The notes: generated by a model from the sequence alone, not told the origin. A DNA stretch of 26,119 nucleotides from Desulfobacterales bacterium (GCA_030066455.1 JASJBQ010000006.1:1-26119); one strand, 5' to 3'. Shown: positions 17,073 through 24,818, numbered from the stretch's first letter. Program-made: numbers and translations.

Positions 17073-17168
17073 TCCTCTTATCTCATACCGTCCGTACTTT
17101 ATAGGCTTTAAATCGTTCCTTCCGGCCTTTGGCGATGGCGTATTCACCCTGCGGCCTCCTGTTAAAGA

Positions 17169-17193
17169 CCGCGGTGCCATGCGGCCACCGCGG
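17169..17193. terminator. Bidirectional terminator hairpin
   Basis: CCGCGGTG (17169-17176) pairs perfectly with CACCGCGG (17186-17193), with two further G-C pairs inside. It lies between the convergent response regulator and M29 peptidase genes, four bases beyond the stop of the latter. On the minus strand it is followed by TCTTTAAC, a weak T-rich tail. Confidence 0.6.
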
Positions 17194-17196
17194 CCG

Positions 17197-18396
17197 TCAA
17201 ATCCGAAACCGGCCGTTCGCGTAAAGCGTTAGCTCGCCCCCTTTCTTCAGGCGGGCTGTCACACGTTTGGGTTCGGTGTTCACAAGGTCCCAGTGCAGGG
17301 CCGAGGCGTTGAACCCCAGTCGCTTTTTTTGGGCCGGTGTCAGTTCCCGGGGGCGGCCGCTGAAACTGTCCGCATAGGAGGAGCCCAGGGCCACGTGACA
17401 GTTGCCGTGTTTACCGCCGTAGTTCTCGTCGTAGAGGGTGTTGGCCATGAAGGCGTTGATTTTGGAGAAACGTTTGTCGGTCAGGGAGAATTCCCCCAGC
17501 CGGCAGGCCCCGCGATCCATGGCCAGTTGCTGGCGCACGAATGCCTCGCCCTGATCGGCCTGCACCGCGACGACCTTACCCTGCTTGAATTCCAGACGCA
17601 CGCCCGCAACCCGGTTGCCGCTGCGGAAGGACGGCTGGTCCGCAAAGTAGACGCCGCGGGTGCCCCGCCAATCCGGTGAGGTGAAAAGCTCGAAACTGGG
17701 AATGTTGTGGCCGGAAAGACCGATCCAGCGTCGGTTTTCCCCGAGTGTGATCTCCAGGTCGGTGCGGCGTGATTCCACGCGCAGGCGGTCGATTGGCAGA
17801 CGATTGAGCCGCTTTTTGATCGCGGTCGCCTGGCGGAACACGGACTGCCAGTGGTCGAGCGGTTGGGAGCGATTGAGAAAGCAGGCCCGGGCCACCTGGT
17901 TGCTGTACGCCGCCAGCGGCAGTCCGGCCTGACGGGCAAGCTCTGCGGTGGGCATCAGACAGAGGGTCCAGCCGAAAGCCCCTTTCTCGTCCCGGGCGTC
18001 GAGAATGTCCTTCAGGGGTTTGCGGGCCACGAGGGTTTTGCCGATCCGCGCCGGATCAATACCCCCCAGATGGGTTATGGATTCGGGAGCGTAAATGAAG
18101 ATACTGCCATTCAGCGCCTCCATCAGCTCCGCTTCTCCGGGGGGGGTGAAAACCAATTGGCGCGGTCGGGCCACCTGGTAGAACGTCTTTTCGATGGCCG
18201 GGGTCGGCATGGCCCGCAGCACCGGGTGAATCCCCATTTCCATCAGGCCCGCGAACAGTCTCTCGGCCAAAGGCCGCCCGGGCAGGTCGTAGCGCAGGAG
18301 AACAATGTCATTGGGGCGAAATTTGTGCTTGCGGGCTGTTTGCAGGGCCCACAGCATGACTTGGGCATAACGATCGAGTTGCTTGGCAGTCAGCAT
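17197..18396 (-). CDS. Aminopeptidase of the M29 (thermophilic AmpS/AmpT) family
   Basis: The product is 399 residues. This is a two-metal aminopeptidase that removes N-terminal residues from peptides in the cytoplasm. Visible family features are GHNIPSFELFTSPDWRGTRG, GEFSL with a metal-ligand glutamate, TLYDENYGGKHGNCHVALGS with ligand histidine, and HWDLV near the end. The C-terminal part carries the conserved motifs, and the N-terminal 200 residues are a more variable alpha/beta domain. Length fits the family (about 400-415). AAGAGGA lies 7 bases before the ATG at 18396; ATGs at 18399 and 18423 are also in frame. The small gene upstream on the same strand ends 75 bases away, so an operon is likely. 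No export signal is present. Confidence 0.88.
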   Translation of the reverse strand: MLTAKQLDRYAQVMLWALQTARKHKFRPNDIVLLRYDLPGRPLAERLFAGLMEMGIHPVLRAMPTPAIEKTFYQVARPRQLVFTPPGEAELMEALNGSIFIYAPESITHLGGIDPARIGKTLVARKPLKDILDARDEKGAFGWTLCLMPTAELARQAGLPLAAYSNQVARACFLNRSQPLDHWQSVFRQATAIKKRLNRLPIDRLRVESRRTDLEITLGENRRWIGLSGHNIPSFELFTSPDWRGTRGVYFADQPSFRSGNRVAGVRLEFKQGKVVAVQADQGEAFVRQQLAMDRGACRLGEFSLTDKRFSKINAFMANTLYDENYGGKHGNCHVALGSSYADSFSGRPRELTPAQKKRLGFNASALHWDLVNTEPKRVTARLKKGGELTLYANGRFRI

Positions 18397-18471
18397 CATC
18401 CATCCTCTTGGGGTTTGGTGCACGCCGTTGCAGGGCCGGTGGGCGCCGGGGGAGAAAAGCCGATCGGCGTT

Positions 18472-18720
18472 TCAATCCGCTTTCAGAAAAAGCCGGTGGT
18501 ATTCGTCCTCGACCAGGTGGCGTTTGAGCAGGCCGCCCAGATGATCGAAAAGCGCCAGCAATTCCTCGTCGCTCATGCGCGCGACCAACGTGCGGATCAA
18601 TTCGTCATCCGAGAATTTCTGCAGGTAGTAGACCAATGTGTTTTCGTCGGTCGGCCGGTCAAGCCCAAAACCGACAAAGCCTTTGAACGTTTCGACAAAT
18701 TGGTGGGAGTGCCTGGTCAT
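18472..18720 (-). CDS. Small acidic conserved-looking protein
   Basis: The product is 82 residues, MTRHSHQFVETFKGFVGFGL through SDEELLALFDHLGGLLKRHL and ending EDEYHRLFLKAD. I recall similar short proteins annotated only as cytoplasmic protein in sulfate reducers; no function is known to me. It is helical and charged, with no cysteines or membrane segment. The start was chosen from the good start of protein-like sequence. AAGGAGG is present but sits 13 bases upstream, longer than usual. A weak candidate promoter (TTGACC, 17 bases, TAGGCT; 18791-18819, minus strand) lies upstream. It precedes the M29 aminopeptidase gene and is divergent from the hydrolase at 18908. Confidence 0.75.
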   Translation of the reverse strand: MTRHSHQFVETFKGFVGFGLDRPTDENTLVYYLQKFSDDELIRTLVARMSDEELLALFDHLGGLLKRHLVEDEYHRLFLKAD

Positions 18721-18907
18721 CTGTGGTATACAACCTCCTTTGCGGTGCGTGCGCCATTTTGCCAGGGGAGACTCTCGGGGGCGCTGCATGAGCCTAATGC
18801 AAGCGCCTGACGCGGTCAATCCCCAAGCGCGGCCCGCCGCGCGCTGCGGCCACGGGATGGTTCGGGCCACGCGCAAGCGGCACAAACGGCGAAGGGGCCG
18901 GGGAGTG

Positions 18908-19837
18908 ATGTTCGATCCATGCGATTTTTTTGAAACCTTCGACGGCCTGCGGATTCGCTGGGGCTGTCTGGCCCCGCCACCCTCAGATGCCTGCGGCACC
19001 GTCATTTTGCTTAACGGCCGCACCGAATACCTGGAGAAATATGTTGAAACGGCTTCCGATCTTCGTCGGCGCGGCTGGAGCGTTTACAGCATGGACTGGC
19101 GGGGGCAGGGGCTCTCCAGCCGCCTGAACGCGAACCGGCTCAAGGGCCACGTGGGCCGGTTCCGGGACTACCTGGAGGACCTCGGGCGGTTCGTCGATCG
19201 CGTGCACAGCCGCGGCGCCGAGCCACCGTTCGTTCTCATGGCCCACTCGATGGGGGCGCACATCGGTCTGCGTTTCCTGCGGGATCACCGGCATCTGTTC
19301 GCCTGCGCCGTTTTGACCTCGCCCATGATCGATATCGAACTGCCAACCACACCCCGGGGGTTGTTGCGCGGTTTCGTCCGCACGGCGGTTCGCCTCGGTT
19401 TCGGCCAGGCCTTCGCTCCCGGCGGAAAGCGCTACGCGCACCGGGACCGCGTTTTTGAAAACAATCCCCTTACCAGCGATCCAGAGCGTTTTCAGCGCCG
19501 TCTTTCCGATCTCGCGACCAATCCGCACCTGGCGGTCGGGGGGGTGACCTATGGGTGGCTGAATGCGGCGCTCGACTCGATTGACCGCCTGCGCGCCCCC
19601 GGGTTCGCCCGTGGTCTCCATTGCCCTTTGCTCGTCGTGCGGGCTGCCGATGAGCGCATCGTCAGTCGCGAGGCCCAGGCGCAATTCTGTCGCCAGGCAC
19701 CGGACTGCCGCCTTGTGGATGTGCCCGGCGCACGCCACGAACTGCTGATCGAGACCGATGCCCACCGCCAGGTATTCTGGCAGGCTTTTGATGACTTCAC
19801 CGCGGCTCGGGCAGCGGCAGCACGCTCCCGCCCCTGA
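18908..19837 (+). CDS. Alpha/beta hydrolase, lysophospholipase/monoacylglycerol lipase-like
   Basis: The product is 309 residues. The probable catalytic triad is S114 in VLMAHSMGAHIG (a nucleophile elbow with alanine in the first glycine position), D248 in VVRAADERIVS and H277 in PGARHELLIE. The segments LNGRTEYLEKY and SMDWRGQGLSSR and a mobile lid region (residues 140-200) match the PldB lysophospholipase/monoglyceride lipase group. No signal peptide is seen, so action is probably at the cytoplasmic side of the membrane. ATG 18908 follows a GGGGA stretch; GTG at 18905 is an equal alternative. Its stop lies only 2 bases from the stop of a second, convergent hydrolase gene, leaving no room for a terminator between them. 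Confidence 0.88.
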   Translation: MFDPCDFFETFDGLRIRWGCLAPPPSDACGTVILLNGRTEYLEKYVETASDLRRRGWSVYSMDWRGQGLSSRLNANRLKGHVGRFRDYLEDLGRFVDRVHSRGAEPPFVLMAHSMGAHIGLRFLRDHRHLFACAVLTSPMIDIELPTTPRGLLRGFVRTAVRLGFGQAFAPGGKRYAHRDRVFENNPLTSDPERFQRRLSDLATNPHLAVGGVTYGWLNAALDSIDRLRAPGFARGLHCPLLVVRAADERIVSREAQAQFCRQAPDCRLVDVPGARHELLIETDAHRQVFWQAFDDFTAARAAAARSRP

Positions 19838-19839
19838 GG

Positions 19840-20643
19840 TCATTCCTTACGGCATCGGCGGCAGAGCGCGTCCACGGCATCGAGGTAGACCGCCATACCC
19901 CGCATAAAAATGTCATTGTGATTGGCTCCCGGGATCCGGAGCAGGCTTTTGCGGGCGTCCGGGGAGGCCGCGTAGAGGGCTTCGCCGTCGCTGAAGGGGA
20001 TGATGTGATCGAATTCGGCGTGAATGATCAGGGTCGGACCGCTGTACGCCTTGATCTTGTCGAGATGGCCAAACCCCAGAGCCTCCTCGAAGCCGATGCT
20101 GTCGGGATCGACGCCCAGCAGGCGCAGCAAGGGGGCCGCCCGGGCAAAACCGCTCTCGACGATGAGGCCGTCGATGTCCGCCTGCCGGGAGCGGACCAGT
20201 TCGAGGACGGCCGCACTGCCCAGCGATCGGCCCATCAGAATCAGCGGGCCGGTGTGCCCGTTGGTCCCGAGCCAACTGCGGGTGTGGTCGAGAATTGCGT
20301 GGCTGTCCGCGAGCAGCGCCGACACGCTCGGCTGGCCGCTCGAGCGTCCGTAGCCGCGGTAGTCCACGGCCAGCAGGTTGATGCCCCTGGCATTGTAGAT
20401 CAGCCCGAGTTCGTCATAATCGGCCACGATTTCCCCGTTGCCGTGGAAAAAGAGCAGATTCGGGTTTGCGGCGGCCTGGACATGAAAGCGCGCGCCCACC
20501 GCGGTTTCCGGCGCCACCGGTATCATCAGGTCCTGCGCCGGACCACGATAGGCGCCGTCCGCCTCGGGCCGGGGATGGAACAAGTGGAAAAGGACCTCGG
20601 GGCGGTCGAGGGCAGCGATGCCGGGGGGCGTTGCAGCGGTCAT
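19840..20643 (-). CDS. Alpha/beta hydrolase, ABHD-type serine hydrolase
   Basis: The product is 267 residues. The oxyanion strand LLFFHGNGE (residues 63-71), VDYRGYGRSSG, the nucleophile elbow LMGRSLGSAA (S140), the acid AEFDHIIPF (D212) and H242 in PGANHNDIF form a complete triad. The group resembles the ABHD13/ABHD17-like hydrolases, whose bacterial substrates are unknown. No clear signal peptide is present. Its ATG overlaps the stop of the upstream lipoprotein gene (ATGA at 20640-20643), so translation is coupled. That coupling suggests it works with the lipoprotein. It converges on the lysophospholipase-like gene with a 2-base gap. Confidence 0.88.
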   Translation of the reverse strand: MTAATPPGIAALDRPEVLFHLFHPRPEADGAYRGPAQDLMIPVAPETAVGARFHVQAAANPNLLFFHGNGEIVADYDELGLIYNARGINLLAVDYRGYGRSSGQPSVSALLADSHAILDHTRSWLGTNGHTGPLILMGRSLGSAAVLELVRSRQADIDGLIVESGFARAAPLLRLLGVDPDSIGFEEALGFGHLDKIKAYSGPTLIIHAEFDHIIPFSDGEALYAASPDARKSLLRIPGANHNDIFMRGMAVYLDAVDALCRRCRKE

Positions 20644-22229
20644 GGATTCGACTCCTTAAGCGGTTGCGAAGACGGCGGCTGGTCATCGGGGGCCGTGTCG
20701 TTTGCATTCACGAACCCCGGATAATTCCGATCGAATTCGAATGATTTTTCAAAGAGCAGGGGGTCGTCAAAATAGGCCTGCCCCACGAGCTTGATGGCGT
20801 GATGACCCCGCTGGCGCATGCTGCCGATATCTGGAATCCCCATCGAAAAGAAGATCAGCGGCTCGATCCGCTCCGAATCGCGGGCAATGCCGTCGGCGTC
20901 GAACATGCTGCGCCGCTCGCCGTCGGCGTCGGGCAGCATTTCCAGCTGATCGTAGGATTCGAGCCGGTAGGTCTTAGCGCCGGGCGATCTCGCAACCGTG
21001 CCCACGTGCTGGACCTGATGCCAGCCCGTGTTGACCCGCAGGTGCAGCCGCTCGGCGGGAAGGCCCGGGGGCAGCCAGCCGGGTACGAGCGGGTCGATTT
21101 CAAACGCGATCTCGCGGATGGATTTGACGGCGTCCCGCTGCGGAATGAAAAAATGATAGCACCCGCAGCTGTTCATCAGGTCGACCATGAACGGCCGGGC
21201 GTGGCGGTCGAGGCTGATCCTTACGGTAATGCCGTCCAGCGGTCCTCTTTCGATCCAGGGTGCATTGGCCCCGTCGCGGCGCGGATACCAGAAGGCGTAA
21301 TTGATCTGCAGCACCGGATGCCGACCCAGCAGCGCAAAGGTGGCGTAATAGTAGACCGTCGGTCGGTCGGTGTCCACGCGGAGGCGGCCGTCGATCCAGA
21401 CCGGCGTGCCCACGCGGTCGAAATCCGCCGCCGTGTCCTGGGTGATGACCGGTGCGAAATGGCTTGCCAGGCGCCGTAAGTCTTCCGCGGTCAGCTCCGG
21501 CAGGCCCAGGGCGTTCAAACGCTTCGGGGCCAATAGCGCGCGCGGATCGAAACTTTCAGCACCGGTGGTCTCCCCGGGGCCCATGGTCTCCAGGCGACCC
21601 AAGACGGGAAGGTCTTCCGGCGCGGTGGCGTGCCACTGTCGGAAGTCGTCGTATACGCTGTCGGTGACGATCGCCACCGGGAGGGCGGCCAGCGGATAGA
21701 GACCGACGAGACGGCGCCAGGTCTGATACACGTCGGGGATGGCGACCCTGTCGCGCAGGCGTGCTCGCAGGTCGGTCTCGTAGCGATGATGCGTGAAAAG
21801 GGTGCGGGAACATTCGGACACTTGACGGCCAAGCGCTTCGCGGTCGGGGCCATGGGGCTCGCCGGTCGCCAGTGCTTCCATGCGCGGCGCCGACAGATTC
21901 GCCATTTCCCTGCGGCGCGCCTGGAGATCGAGGGCGTGCATGGCCTCCAGCCAGGCTTGGGTCTGCTCGCGTGTGACCAGCCGTGGCTCAAGCGTCGCTA
22001 GAAAACGATTGGTGCGCAGATAGGGAAAGCCGTCGATGCGGAAATAGGCGGCGTCGGTGGCGCCATCCGCCACGAGTTCGCGGTCTGTGCGCTCGATGAG
22101 GCTATGGCAGGCATTGACGGCGGCGGGCGCCTCCGGGGACCGGTCGGGCAGCAGGGCGGTGCATCCCTTGGTCAGCAACAGAATGCCGCTGAGCATGGCC
22201 GTTCGAGCAAGGCTGCGTATGATGGGCAT
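20640..22229 (-). CDS. Large unrecognised probable lipoprotein
   Basis: The product is 529 residues. It starts MPIIRSLARTAMLSGILLLT followed by KGC, a signal peptide with a possible lipidation cysteine C23; the lipobox (LTKGC) is off consensus at -2. The mature part is soluble and rich in W, Y and H. Segments that may matter are the aromatic stretch TVYYYATFALLGRHPVLQIN, LMNSCGCYHFFIPQRD, and the histidine pair NTGWHQVQHVG. These could be metal or active-site features, but I know no family name and claim no activity. A GGAGG site 9 bases upstream supports the start; the longer frame to 22298 has none. The gene is translationally coupled to the ABHD-type hydrolase downstream. Confidence 0.82.
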   Translation of the reverse strand: MPIIRSLARTAMLSGILLLTKGCTALLPDRSPEAPAAVNACHSLIERTDRELVADGATDAAYFRIDGFPYLRTNRFLATLEPRLVTREQTQAWLEAMHALDLQARRREMANLSAPRMEALATGEPHGPDREALGRQVSECSRTLFTHHRYETDLRARLRDRVAIPDVYQTWRRLVGLYPLAALPVAIVTDSVYDDFRQWHATAPEDLPVLGRLETMGPGETTGAESFDPRALLAPKRLNALGLPELTAEDLRRLASHFAPVITQDTAADFDRVGTPVWIDGRLRVDTDRPTVYYYATFALLGRHPVLQINYAFWYPRRDGANAPWIERGPLDGITVRISLDRHARPFMVDLMNSCGCYHFFIPQRDAVKSIREIAFEIDPLVPGWLPPGLPAERLHLRVNTGWHQVQHVGTVARSPGAKTYRLESYDQLEMLPDADGERRSMFDADGIARDSERIEPLIFFSMGIPDIGSMRQRGHHAIKLVGQAYFDDPLLFEKSFEFDRNYPGFVNANDTAPDDQPPSSQPLKESNP

Positions 22230-22234
22230 GGCGT

Positions 22235-22426
22235 TCAACCTCCGTCGTTGTCCGGGAAGGGCCAAGGCTTCACAGGCCGTTTCAACACGTTGTTCCATGG
22301 TCCTGCGGTGTTGAATCTCCCTTCAAGGCCGCATCGATGGCACCGGACCGGGGCGTCCTCGTCGGATGCGGCCTTGACCCGCCCCGGCTGGCGTCTTTCA
22401 ACGCCGGCCATTCCCCTCGCGATCAT
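22235..22426 (-). CDS. Possible 63-residue CxxC mini-protein between two lipoprotein genes
   Basis: An open frame fills the gap between the thioredoxin-fold gene and the large lipoprotein gene. Its ATG overlaps the upstream stop (ATGA at 22423-22426), and it ends 5 bases before the next start. The product contains APVRCHRCGLEGRFN, a single CxxC pair. About three quarters of third codon positions are G or C, like the neighbours. Against it: it is short, there is no strong ribosome site, and the same DNA holds a 13-bp perfect inverted repeat that could be the real functional element. I recognise no family. Confidence 0.35.
   Translation of the reverse strand: MIARGMAGVERRQPGRVKAASDEDAPVRCHRCGLEGRFNTAGPWNNVLKRPVKPWPFPDNDGG
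22323..22377. repeat. 13-bp perfect inverted repeat with 29-base loop
   Basis: TCAAGGCCGCATC (22323-22335) and GATGCGGCCTTGA (22365-22377) are exact reverse complements. The loop contains a further small hairpin (GGAC 22345-22348 with GTCC 22355-22358). It lies in the 193-base spacer upstream of the large lipoprotein gene on its transcribed strand. No T-run follows on either side, so it is not a typical intrinsic terminator. Confidence 0.85.
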
Positions 22427-23034
22427 TTCAGGTCCGAGGCGCGTACGAGGTTACCCAGAAACGCTTCGACATCGCCGATCGCGCCGGGGGCAAACCAAAT
22501 GGGGTCGATCCTGCCGTCCGCGCGGTAGTTCCAGGCGATAAATGTCGGGGTCTGGCGCACTTCGAGCTGTTTTGAGAGGACGCGGGATCGGTCGGCGAAC
22601 AGCGGAAACGGGATGGTGTAGCGCGCACGGAAACGCTCCACCTCATAGGGCGTGTTGCCGACCCCGATGCCGATGATTTTGATTTGCCCCTGGAACTGCT
22701 CGTCGTCCTCGATTTTGTGATAGAGGCGGTTGATGTTGGGTGCCTCGGCCTGGCAGTGCGGGCAGTAGAAATTGAAGACCTCGATGATCAGAATCCGGGT
22801 GCGGATATCCGCAAGGGCGAATGTTTCGGCATCCTCCACGCCGAGATAATGCCTGTGGGCGTCATCCGTGGGGCTGGGCAGCCTCAGGGCCGGCAGGTCG
22901 AATGCTGGCCGGCCCGGACGGTCGGAGGACGGGGGAGGCTCCCCGGAGGGAGCTGAAGCGCAGCCACTCGGCAATAGCAGCCACATGGCCGAAGCGGCGA
23001 GAATCAATAAACCACCGCGCCATCGCGTATGCAT
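22423..23034 (-). CDS. Thioredoxin-fold (redoxin/TlpA-like) probable lipoprotein
   Basis: The product is 203 residues. An N-terminal signal MHTRWRGGLLILAASAMWLL is followed by PSGC with C25 as a possible lipidation cysteine, then a proline/serine-rich linker. The thioredoxin fold starts near residue 45. The redox motif is C91-P-H-C94 in VFNFYCPHCQAEAP, and the cis-proline is P163 in RQTPTF. The layout is that of TlpA/ResA-like extracytoplasmic thiol-disulfide proteins, though CPHC is more DsbA-like than the common CxPC. AGGAGG at 23041-23046 lies 6 bases before the ATG, a very strong start signal. It leads the minus-strand cluster that continues with the mini-protein, large lipoprotein and hydrolase. 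The 198-base spacer upstream holds a CCCCGGTG direct repeat (23201 and 23216). Confidence 0.88.
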   Translation of the reverse strand: MHTRWRGGLLILAASAMWLLLPSGCASAPSGEPPPSSDRPGRPAFDLPALRLPSPTDDAHRHYLGVEDAETFALADIRTRILIIEVFNFYCPHCQAEAPNINRLYHKIEDDEQFQGQIKIIGIGVGNTPYEVERFRARYTIPFPLFADRSRVLSKQLEVRQTPTFIAWNYRADGRIDPIWFAPGAIGDVEAFLGNLVRASDLK

Positions 23035-23200
23035 GCGAGACCTCCTGTGGGCGGTCTTGTCTGAATTTGACGACGGCGATCCGTCCCGGGGAACCACCGG
23101 GCCGCAAACCAGAGATGCCACGGAAAAATAATCATACACACATTAATCGGTGCGGTGGGTATTGGCAAGCACGTCGGTCTCATCTGGACTTCGGTGCCTT

Positions 23201-23223
23201 CCCCGGTGATTTGAACCCCGGTG
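23201..23223. repeat. Short direct repeat upstream of the thioredoxin-fold gene
   Basis: CCCCGGTG occurs at 23201-23208 and 23216-23223, a 15-base period, between the end of the MFS gene and the thioredoxin-fold gene. Two 8-base sites in GC-rich DNA can occur by chance. Confidence 0.4.
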
Positions 23224-23232
23224 CGGCGGGCT

Positions 23233-24441
23233 TCACCAGCGGCCGCCTCTGAGACCGCGGGCAATCGTCAGGCACGCGGCGCCGCTCAGGACGGCGGCGC
23301 AGCCGGCCACTGCGGCCAGGCCGCCTTCAACCCACAACCAACCGCCCGTCAGGGCTCCGGCCATCCGCCCCAGACCGCCCGCCGCCAACAGACCGGCCAT
23401 CATGGTGGCGCGCCGTTCGGGCATGACTTCCGTGGCCAGCGAAAAGGTCGTCACGATCGTAAATTCAACGACCAGAAAAAGGCCAAAGAGTCCGGCCAAG
23501 GCCAAACCCAGCGTGCGGGCCATCAGCGGCAGGGTGCCATAGGCGATCGTTCCCAGGGCAAGTCCCAGCAGGATGGCGCGGCGTTTACCGATGCGATCGG
23601 CGATGGCGACAGTCAGGAATTCGCCGCACAGTTCGGACAGCCCGATCACGATGGTGCCGAACCCGATGGCCGCGACACTGAGATCAAACCGGTTTTCGAG
23701 CCAGATGCCGATGATGACGAACACGGCGTCATTGGCCATGCTGACGAGAAAACCCAGAGCGAGAATCGATCGCGCCGAACGGTTCTGGGCCAGATGGCGC
23801 CAGGCCGTGATCAAAGCACCGGCGTCGACTGTACCGCCCCCACGCCGGCGGTCCGCCGGGAGCGCCAAACGGATGGCGGCGACGCCGATAAATCCCAGCA
23901 GCCCCATGACCAGAAAGGGCTGCCGCCAGCCATAAGCCGCAATCAACATTCCCACCAGCGGGACCCCGATCAGCGTGCTCCCGGCCCAGCTGATTTCAAT
24001 CAGGCCGACGACGAGTCCGCGCCGCCGGTAGGGGACGTGTTCGCCGACGTAGGCCTGTATCGCCGGATCGAACACGTTTTTGGCCAGGCCGGCCAGGAAA
24101 AGAGCGACCAGCACCGTTAGATAGGTGGTGTTCGCGGCTGCGGCCAGCATGCCTGCGGTCAAAAGCGCCATTCCCAGCAGCATGGCCGTACGAAACCCGT
24201 ATCGATCCGTCAGGGGACCGATCATAAGGCCGAGCACGCCCGAGACCTGATTGACGGCCAGCAGCGAGGTGACATGGGTGATGGGGACCCCCAGCCCGCG
24301 GCTGATTTCGGGAGCGAAAGGGTAAGCGAAGCGGCGGGCGGTGTTCAAAACCAGGCGGCAGAGACCGGTAACGAGCAGGTTGAAAGCAAGGGAACGGGGT
24401 CTGATCGTCGTCGGGTGGGATGGGTCGGATTTCGATCTCAA
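23233..24441 (-). CDS. Major facilitator superfamily transporter
   Basis: The product is 402 residues with about twelve predicted membrane helices in two halves. The MFS motif A after helix 2 reads GPLTDRYGFRTAM, and its second-half counterpart reads AIADRIGKRRAIL. The first half has NTARRFAYPFAPEISRGLGV, seen in predicted drug or sugar-type permeases of the AraJ/arabinose efflux style. The substrate cannot be told. The only start codon that keeps helix 1 intact is TTG at 24441; the frame is closed by a stop 24 bases upstream and no early ATG or GTG exists. It is divergent from a TetR regulator, a layout typical of regulated efflux pumps. The spacer to tetR is long (377 bases), and only its last 110 bases hold recognisable sites. 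Confidence 0.88.
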   Translation of the reverse strand: MRSKSDPSHPTTIRPRSLAFNLLVTGLCRLVLNTARRFAYPFAPEISRGLGVPITHVTSLLAVNQVSGVLGLMIGPLTDRYGFRTAMLLGMALLTAGMLAAAANTTYLTVLVALFLAGLAKNVFDPAIQAYVGEHVPYRRRGLVVGLIEISWAGSTLIGVPLVGMLIAAYGWRQPFLVMGLLGFIGVAAIRLALPADRRRGGGTVDAGALITAWRHLAQNRSARSILALGFLVSMANDAVFVIIGIWLENRFDLSVAAIGFGTIVIGLSELCGEFLTVAIADRIGKRRAILLGLALGTIAYGTLPLMARTLGLALAGLFGLFLVVEFTIVTTFSLATEVMPERRATMMAGLLAAGGLGRMAGALTGGWLWVEGGLAAVAGCAAVLSGAACLTIARGLRGGRW

Positions 24442-24708
24442 CGGTGTGGTCTCGTTTCTGGCGTTTCAATCCGCCGCCTTGCGCCGAACGGATGGGAAGC
24501 GGTTAACGGCTCGCGGGCGGGCGCTGATGGCTGCCTCCCAAATTCGACAGCGGCGCCGCGCTCATCTCTTGTCATGGCGGCTTGTTGCAAGTGCTTACCA
24601 CTCCACGGGAATGGCAACCCGCACCGGGGCCATTCGCGAAACGAAGCATAAGATGACGCCTTGCAGGCATCAAGACCAGGCTCGTGTTTTTCCGGCTTGC
24701 AATTAGCG

Positions 24709-24751
24709 CACTTATGCTTTAATGTCCACTTAAACTCTTAAGTTGCACTAA
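24709..24751. promoter_or_regulatory. Repeat cluster in the MFS-tetR divergent spacer, candidate operator
   Basis: CACTTA occurs at 24709-24714 and 24727-24732, and CACTAA at 24746-24751, spaced 18 and 19 bases apart. Overlapping the middle copy is the perfect inverted repeat ACTTAA-ACTC-TTAAGT (24728-24743). The cluster is AT-rich in a GC-rich genome and sits about 75 bases before tetR. A TetR dimer site would fit. No convincing -35/-10 pair can be assigned in the spacer. Confidence 0.45.
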
Positions 24752-24818
24752 AAGTACGGTTCCAACCCGCACCCGGCACATCCGGATAACCGACCTACCG
24801 GCCATGAGGATTTCGCGT

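Noticed and set aside
20799..21479. A plus-strand open frame opposite the large lipoprotein
   Set aside because: The minus-strand gene has a signal peptide, ribosome site and coupled neighbour; the plus frame has none of these.
23201..23223. TTTGAACCCCGG resembling a tRNA T-arm
   Set aside because: No acceptor, D-arm or anticodon arm can be built around it; no tRNA is supported.
24442..24700. Search of the long MFS-tetR spacer for a gene or RNA
   Set aside because: Open frames on the plus strand overlap the antisense of the MFS gene and lack ribosome sites; nothing else recognisable was found before 24709.
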